Source of the DNA: Knoxdaviesia capensis
Lineage: Eukaryota > Ascomycota > Sordariomycetes > Microascales > Gondwanamycetaceae
Length of the DNA stretch: 64,000 nt
Assembly: GCA_001510575.1 (NCBI GenBank)
Contig: LNGK01000015.1
Location: forward strand, 394,146 to 458,145
Direction of reading: 5' to 3'
Shown here: positions 59,593 through 64,000 of the stretch, in pieces
Numbering within the stretch: the first letter of the stretch is position 1
How the letters are laid out: every line of letters begins with the position of its first letter
The notes under the pieces: generated by a model
Database searches by the model: none
What the model saw: the letters and a program-made list of their open reading frames with translations, nothing else
What the model was told of the DNA's origin: nothing
Translations under genes and position numbers: made by a program

Positions 59593-60049
59593 TGTGCCAG
59601 CTGTTAGAGGGGGTGCTGAGATTGTTGCTGGAGAATGTGAAGTTCTTGATTTGTACGGAAGAGAGAAATTTCCAAAATACTTTCAAGATTGGAGATGGCC
59701 ACTTTTCTGGTATGGGCCAAAAAAACCACTAGCAAAATAAAAGTGTGTGGAAAAACGATACTAGGGCTTGCCGTGTCAGCCAATCAAATTGGCTTTCTTA
59801 TCGCAGCGATTATTAGTTGTGGCGCAAGGTTCAATCAGTGGCGCTCCGATGTGGCTGAGAATTCACTGTCGCGCTAACCGATCTGCCCCCAACGCGAATC
59901 GTTGAGGTCCAACCTAATGGATCCACCATGTTTTCTGAAATTCCAGAATTCAAATGATTGTCACGACATGTGTTGGCAACTTTTGTTCTCCCATCAATCT
60001 ATTCCTAGGAATTTTACTCATATCGTTTGCACATAACGCGACCATTGAT
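59593..60049. promoter_or_regulatory. Divergent promoter of RPS6 and CTF8
   Basis: 457 bp between the two start codons. A perfect inverted pair of CCAAT boxes lies at 59778-59794: AGCCAAT, spacer CAA, ATTGGCT. CCAAT is the binding site of the fungal HAP/CBC complex. CTAGGGCTT at 59761 is a weak telobox-like match. An in-frame upstream ATG for CTF8 at 59954 is present but the family start is 60050. Confidence 0.5.
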
Positions 60050-60490
60050 ATGAGCGTCCCGATTCACCCTCCCAGCGCCATAGTGCCGGGCTCTGCCCCC
60101 AATCCTCTACCAGCGGCCATCCAAACGCCTTCCGGGCTTGCACTCATCGAGCTTCAGGGTACCATTGCCCTTCCAGATGCGCACCAGTCTGACGCCATGG
60201 AAACCTCCGACGCTTCGAAACTTGTTGAGATTGGCCGCATAGACTTTCCACACCACAACCCCGAATTCCAGGAGCCTGGCAGTACGGCCTGGATGAAGCG
60301 CGTTTACCTGTATGTTGGCCAGCATCAACGCTTGACTGGGGAGGCCAAGAAGCTTCCGCAGCCCATTGCTATCGTCCGCAAGCTTGATTCGTCTCAGCCG
60401 ACACCTGGAACACCCGATCCCCTCGAAATTGCAGCCATTGTGAAGTACAAAATCGTGTTTTCACAACGACCTGAACCCGTTGGATCATAA
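60050..60490 (+). CDS. ctf8: CTF8, subunit of the alternative clamp loader Ctf18-RFC
   Basis: Single-exon gene of 146 residues from ATG 60050, starting MSVPIHPPSAIVPGSAPNP. An in-frame ATG 32 codons upstream (59954) would add an unrelated hydrophobic stretch, so I prefer the inner start, which fits the family. Recognisable blocks are LPAAIQTPSGLALIELQG, IGRIDF, WMKRVYLYVGQHQRLTGE with KKLPQPIAIVRK, and LEIAAIVKYKIVFSQRPEP. In yeast Ctf8 joins Dcc1 and Ctf18 in the RFC-like complex that loads or unloads PCNA and supports sister-chromatid cohesion. The gene converges with DPH1, with only 100 bp between their stops. Length matches fungal Ctf8. Confidence 0.92.
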   Translation: MSVPIHPPSAIVPGSAPNPLPAAIQTPSGLALIELQGTIALPDAHQSDAMETSDASKLVEIGRIDFPHHNPEFQEPGSTAWMKRVYLYVGQHQRLTGEAKKLPQPIAIVRKLDSSQPTPGTPDPLEIAAIVKYKIVFSQRPEPVGS

Positions 60491-60590
60491 GGCACAGAGC
60501 ATACCCATTCATCGTATGTGGACATCCTCAATACTGTCGGCATAGAGCTAAATGCATTGGTATTTCTATTGAGCACTTCAACCCTATTGT

Positions 60591-62030
60591 CTAACTACCA
60601 ACCTCAATCGGCTTTGTCCTCCCAAGACCTTGCTTGCCATAGTAATCCATCGGGTATGCCCCATTTCCCCAGTCTGATACTTGCTCCAGTGCAACAAGGG
60701 CTTCGTATGGCGTCAGAAGCGGGCGAGGAAAGGCATACCCCCAATCAATACTCAGTCGCGGACAGGCAACCTGAACCCAGCACTCCACGTCGCTCATCAT
60801 GGCAAGCTTGCCTGGGAAAATCTCGCTCAGAAGCAGGTTGACCCAAGGGATGCCTTTCTCCGTCAGCCGCTTCTCCACGAGCGACAAGGTATTGGGATTT
60901 CCTTGACGTCCCAGTGAACCGAGAATCAGGCCCCATTTCTTAGCCTTTTTGGCTGTTCTAATAGCCTGTCGTCGAAGATCCTGCATCTCCACGTGCTCGT
61001 ACTCTTCCCGCGTGAGCTTTCTTGAGTACGGGTCGTAGCGGTAGGCTGGTATTGATGGATTGTGGATCATGATGCTTTCCAGATGGAAGCGGCCATCCCC
61101 CAAATACAGAATCATATCCACACCGTCCTCATCTCTCAGTTTAGGTGACGTGCACCCCAGGATTTCGCCCTTGCTCAGTGGCGCGATTTGCGGCACAATA
61201 ATATTGAAGCCCTCCTTTTCCAGTGTGCTTTTAATGCCGTGGATTGTGGCGTTAAATTGGATGGTACCGACCATAGCAATGGTCTTTCCGGAGACGAAGT
61301 TGCGCTGTAGAGAGGCAAGCAAGTGTGTGGTATCGATGCTGATGTCGACGAAAACGTACAATGTCTTTATCTTTGTGACATCGACTGGTATCAGACAGCT
61401 GTGTGCATAGTGCACGAGCAGATCGCAGCCCAACGCCCGAGCCGTATAGTCATCGATGCAACACGCGCCATAGGTTACGTCGCCCATAATTAGGGTTTCG
61501 ACGCCAGGGCAAAACTCCGTCAGGATATCGGAGATCGTTGTCGCAAACAGAAGTAACCCTTCGGGCATCTGCAAAGCAATCTTCCGAGCTCCAAGCGAAC
61601 GAACCCGGTGAACGGTCTTGTGAATCTCAAAGCTGTAGTTAGCCGGCAGGAGAGAAATCGCTTGATTTAAGCCGGCATCTTCGAGGATCTCCCTCGGCAC
61701 CTGGTTTAATAGGCGGGGTGCTCGCCTGGGCTTGGATCCTATATACCATGACTATTAGATCGAAATGTGCTTTCCTCCGGATACTCTAAGAACATTTCAT
61801 TGCCGATGTAGTGTAGTGGTTCACTAACCTTGAACTGTGCCTTTGGAATTCTGTGAGCTTTCATCCGGTTTGCCGATAGCTTCTGCCGCCTTGCGGCCGA
61901 TGAATCGTTTCTTGGGCTGCTTTTGGACCGGGGGTTCGGTTGTCTCGAAAGTGTGTTGAGCCTGTATTATGGATGTAGCCTCGATATCTGCAGCAAGGCC
62001 CAGATCAACCTGGAGTCGATCGTCTTCCAT
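60591..62030 (-). CDS. dph1: DPH1, diphthamide synthase subunit (3-amino-3-carboxypropyl transferase)
   Basis: Two exons, complement(60591-61738, 61829-62030), encode 449 residues; the 90-bp intron (GTTAGT donor) splits a Gly codon after residue 67. The start is MEDDRLQVDLGLAADIE. The enzyme core begins with LPANYSFEIHKTVHRVRS and LQMPEGLLLFATTI. The three radical-SAM cluster cysteines of DPH1 are at DVTYGACCIDD, HYAHSCLIPV and VQVACPRLSIDWG. With DPH2 it makes the first step of diphthamide on the conserved His of eEF2. DLLVHYAHSCLIPV and VFVDISID are also typical of the Dph1 subunit, not Dph2. The gene is divergent from HMG-CoA lyase (about 450 bp) and convergent with CTF8. Confidence 0.96.
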
Positions 62031-62478
62031 AATCAAAGTACGAAAATGAAAGTCCGTGGGGTGATACGTTGTTCGATTCAAGCTTTGATATTCTCTGAAC
62101 CCAAACTGGTGCTCACCAAGTATTTGTTTCGGATGTTGGAAATTTCACCTAGCGAGTTGGGGTGCCTTGGAGCTTGTGGGTTAACTTTGTTTTTTCTTTT
62201 CGGAGCATGGAGGGGCAAAGCCATGCATCTGACGGGGTTATCCAGCAAACGGGGCTAAATTTTATTGGCCGAGACACATCCGACAATATGCGAGCCCGTG
62301 CAGTTCCGACGACTGATCAATCATGTCACCTCATCGCCCATAGGTGAGAAACTAAAATCCGGGGAAACATAACTGACGAACAACAAAACCGCGGTTTGTA
62401 TTCTCGCATTCAAGACGCCTAGAGTCGCATTATCACCAATCTCGCCAGTATTGTCTGCTCAATTCACTTCGATCAATC
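62031..62478. promoter_or_regulatory. Divergent promoter of DPH1 and HMG-CoA lyase
   Basis: About 450 bp between the two start codons. CCAAT boxes occur as ATTGG near 62263 and CCAAT near 62436. No other feature is evident. Confidence 0.5.
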
Positions 62479-63637
62479 ATGAAAAGGGTCGTCCTCGGTT
62501 CATTACGGCCGATCACCCGGCGGCATGCCAAATTGTTGAGGCTCTCCTCATCTACGGCTTCCAACGACCATTATGTGAAGCTGGTGGAGGTTGGGCCTCG
62601 CGATGGCCTTCAAAACGAAAAATCCACAATTCCCCTCGGGACAAAGATTGAACTGATTGAGCGCTTAGCTAAGACCGGCCTGGCGACAATAGAGGGAGGT
62701 TCTTTTGTGTCTCCAAAATGGGTTCCCCAGGTAAGCCGCTGTTCTCTTTTAAAGCTATCGACCACGTTCTAATTATGTTTGCGACGGCTGTGGAACAACC
62801 CCATAGATGGACAACTCAAACGATATTCTCGAACATCTCTTGCGAGCGAAAATCTCCCCCCGTAACCCTATCTCCTATTCCTTCCTCGTTCCCAATGCCC
62901 GCGGCTTCTCGAATCTTTCGGCAATTCTCAAACAACACGCCGGCACCTTTGCGACTCAGTCCGAGCCAGCGTCTAATCCCCAGACGCCAACGCTGGAGGT
63001 TGCAGTGTTTGCTGCTGCCACCGAGTCATTTTCCCAGAAGAACCTTAACTGCAGTGTCTCTTCATCCTTGGAGAAGTTTAAGGACGTGATCCAGGATTCC
63101 AAGGCCCTAGGCCTACGAGTGCGAGCATACATATCGGTGGTTCTTGGGTGCCCGTTCGAAGGTTATGATGTCGATCCCCGCAAGGTCGCGGAGATTGCCA
63201 CTGATCTTCTTGAATCTGGCGCAGATGAAATCTCTCTTGGAGATACAACTGGAATGGGAACCGCACCACGCACGAAGGACCTGCTCAAGGCGATGACAGC
63301 CGCCGGGATTCGCAACGAAGACATTGCCATGCATTTCCATGATACATATGGACAGGCCCTGGTCAATACAGCCGTTGCTTTGGAGCATGGGATTCGAATA
63401 TTCGATAGCAGCGTTGGTGGTCTCGGAGGATGCCCATACAGCCCTGGCGCGACCGGCAACGTTGCCACTGAAAACATGGTGTACTTTGTCGAGAGCCTCG
63501 GCATGGATACCGGGGTCGACTTGGATGCGGTTGCTGATATTGGATCATGGATCAGTGGGGAGCTTGGCCGACCCAACGATAGTGCTGTCGGCAAAGCAGT
63601 TCTTGGATCTAGGTCACGGACTGAGGCTGGCCCTTGA
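62479..63637 (+). CDS. Hydroxymethylglutaryl-CoA lyase, probably mitochondrial
   Basis: Two exons, 62479-62730 and 62807-63637, encode 360 residues. The 76-bp intron falls between codons right after SFVSPKWVPQ. Residues 1-27 (MKRVVLGSLRPITRRHAKLL) are Arg-rich without acids, a likely mitochondrial presequence. Then VKLVEVGPRDGLQNEKS (metal and substrate site), GLATIEGGSFVSPKWVPQ, VLGCPFEGYDVDP, MHFHDTYGQALVN (metal-binding His pair) and VGGLGGCPYSPGATGNVATE with the catalytic Cys of the G-G-C-P-Y loop. The enzyme cleaves HMG-CoA to acetyl-CoA and acetoacetate, the last step of leucine breakdown. No peroxisomal SKL-type tail is present (ends EAGP). Length and motifs are complete. Confidence 0.95.
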
Positions 63638-64000
63638 TTCTCGTCTCAATAAAGACATACGATGTTGTGTTTATTAATCCACCTGTTCAGATTCTTCTCC
63701 ATGTATATTGTGTTTTTATTTGTTGAGCTCGAAACTCATACACATTTCCCTCCATCGAAGTATTGCACCTGACAAGAAGATCAAGTTGGATCATGAATCG
63801 TTTAACAGGCGCTGGATTAGGGTTGGAACAACCCTAACTATAGTTTAAGTGGGTTTTGCGGCAAATTACCGGCAGTACCACCCCTGCTCAGCTCCCCTCA
63901 CAAGATTATAGCTCTATCTCAGAGCAACTATTTCCCTCCCCTTCAAAACCTTGACCATACCCAAAATCCTTCTATTGCGAGCTGTGACCTTTTTAACCCT
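63638..64000. other. Downstream of HMG-CoA lyase to the window end
   Basis: Non-coding as far as can be seen. It contains the 3' UTR of HMG-CoA lyase and the telobox palindrome at 63817-63837, and ends in TTTTTAACCCT. It may be the start of a promoter for a gene beyond the window. Confidence 0.45.
63817..63837. promoter_or_regulatory. Perfect telobox palindrome
   Basis: TTAGGGTTG (63817-63825), spacer GAA, then CAACCCTAA (63829-63837): two 9-bp arms that are exact reverse complements. It has the same octamer as the RPS8 promoter pair, in a tighter arrangement, in non-coding DNA at the right edge. Confidence 0.7.

Noticed and set aside
61805..61830. tRNA-like GTAGTGTAGTGGTTCAC
   Set aside because: It resembles a tRNA D-arm but lies across the DPH1 intron and exon edge, and no anticodon or T-arm follows.
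1..64000. CRISPR array, rRNA operon, integrated virus or complete transposon
   Set aside because: No spaced direct repeats, rRNA-like blocks, capsid or polymerase motifs, long terminal repeats or intact transposase frames were seen on either strand.

Overview
The window is a stretch of nuclear chromosome from an ascomycete fungus, most likely a filamentous one (Pezizomycotina); the class cannot be settled by eye. The grounds are short GT-AG introns (mostly 60-220 bp) with CTAAC-type branch sites, GC-rich coding exons separated by long pyrimidine- or purine-rich leaders, and fungal-type gene content (SOG2, TSC13, EMI1, YME2, TOM1, GYP5, cytosolic HSP70). TTAGGGTT/AACCCTAA octamers recur in the non-coding DNA. 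I see no bacterial-type operon, CRISPR array, rRNA gene or convincing tRNA gene.

Layout from left to right: the 5' exon of a minus-strand YME2-like mitochondrial gene (22-358, running off the window); EMI1-like twin CX9C protein (+, 938-1711); an A-rich convergent spacer; HSP70 (-, 2655-4919) with a possible heat-shock element array upstream; a 4.4-kb gene-poor block; a glycine-rich membrane protein of unknown function (-, 9329-10515); a short RecQ-type helicase in four exons (+, 12933-14697); another gene-poor block; SOG2 (+, 18657-22380); a BLOC1S1-like protein with a very long tail (+, 23832-26309); TSC13 (-, 27290-28504); RPS8 (+, 29577-30366); GYP5 (-, 32034-35722); an accessory-looking interval with two decayed genes (36.96-40.16 kb); the giant HECT ligase TOM1 (+, 43324-57020); RPS6 (-, 58093-59592); CTF8 (+, 60050-60490); DPH1 (-, 60591-62030); HMG-CoA lyase (+, 62479-63637).

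The intact genes are mostly core housekeeping: translation (RPS8, RPS6, DPH1 for eEF2 diphthamide), protein folding and turnover (HSP70, TOM1), membrane traffic and lipids (GYP5, BLOC1S1-like, TSC13), polarity signalling (SOG2), genome maintenance (RecQ, CTF8) and mitochondria (YME2, EMI1, HMG-CoA lyase). Several share divergent promoters (YME2/EMI1, membrane protein/RecQ, TSC13/RPS8, RPS6/CTF8, DPH1/HMG-CoA lyase).

The less ordinary signals are the telomere-like octamers, two of them arranged as inverted repeats; two pseudogenes side by side; the BLOC1S1-like protein with a roughly 560-residue tail; an in-phase GAA/TTC array above HSP70; and an intronic hairpin in RPS8. I found no convincing new multi-gene system. 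Exon structures were worked out by hand from reading frame, splice signals and family similarity.
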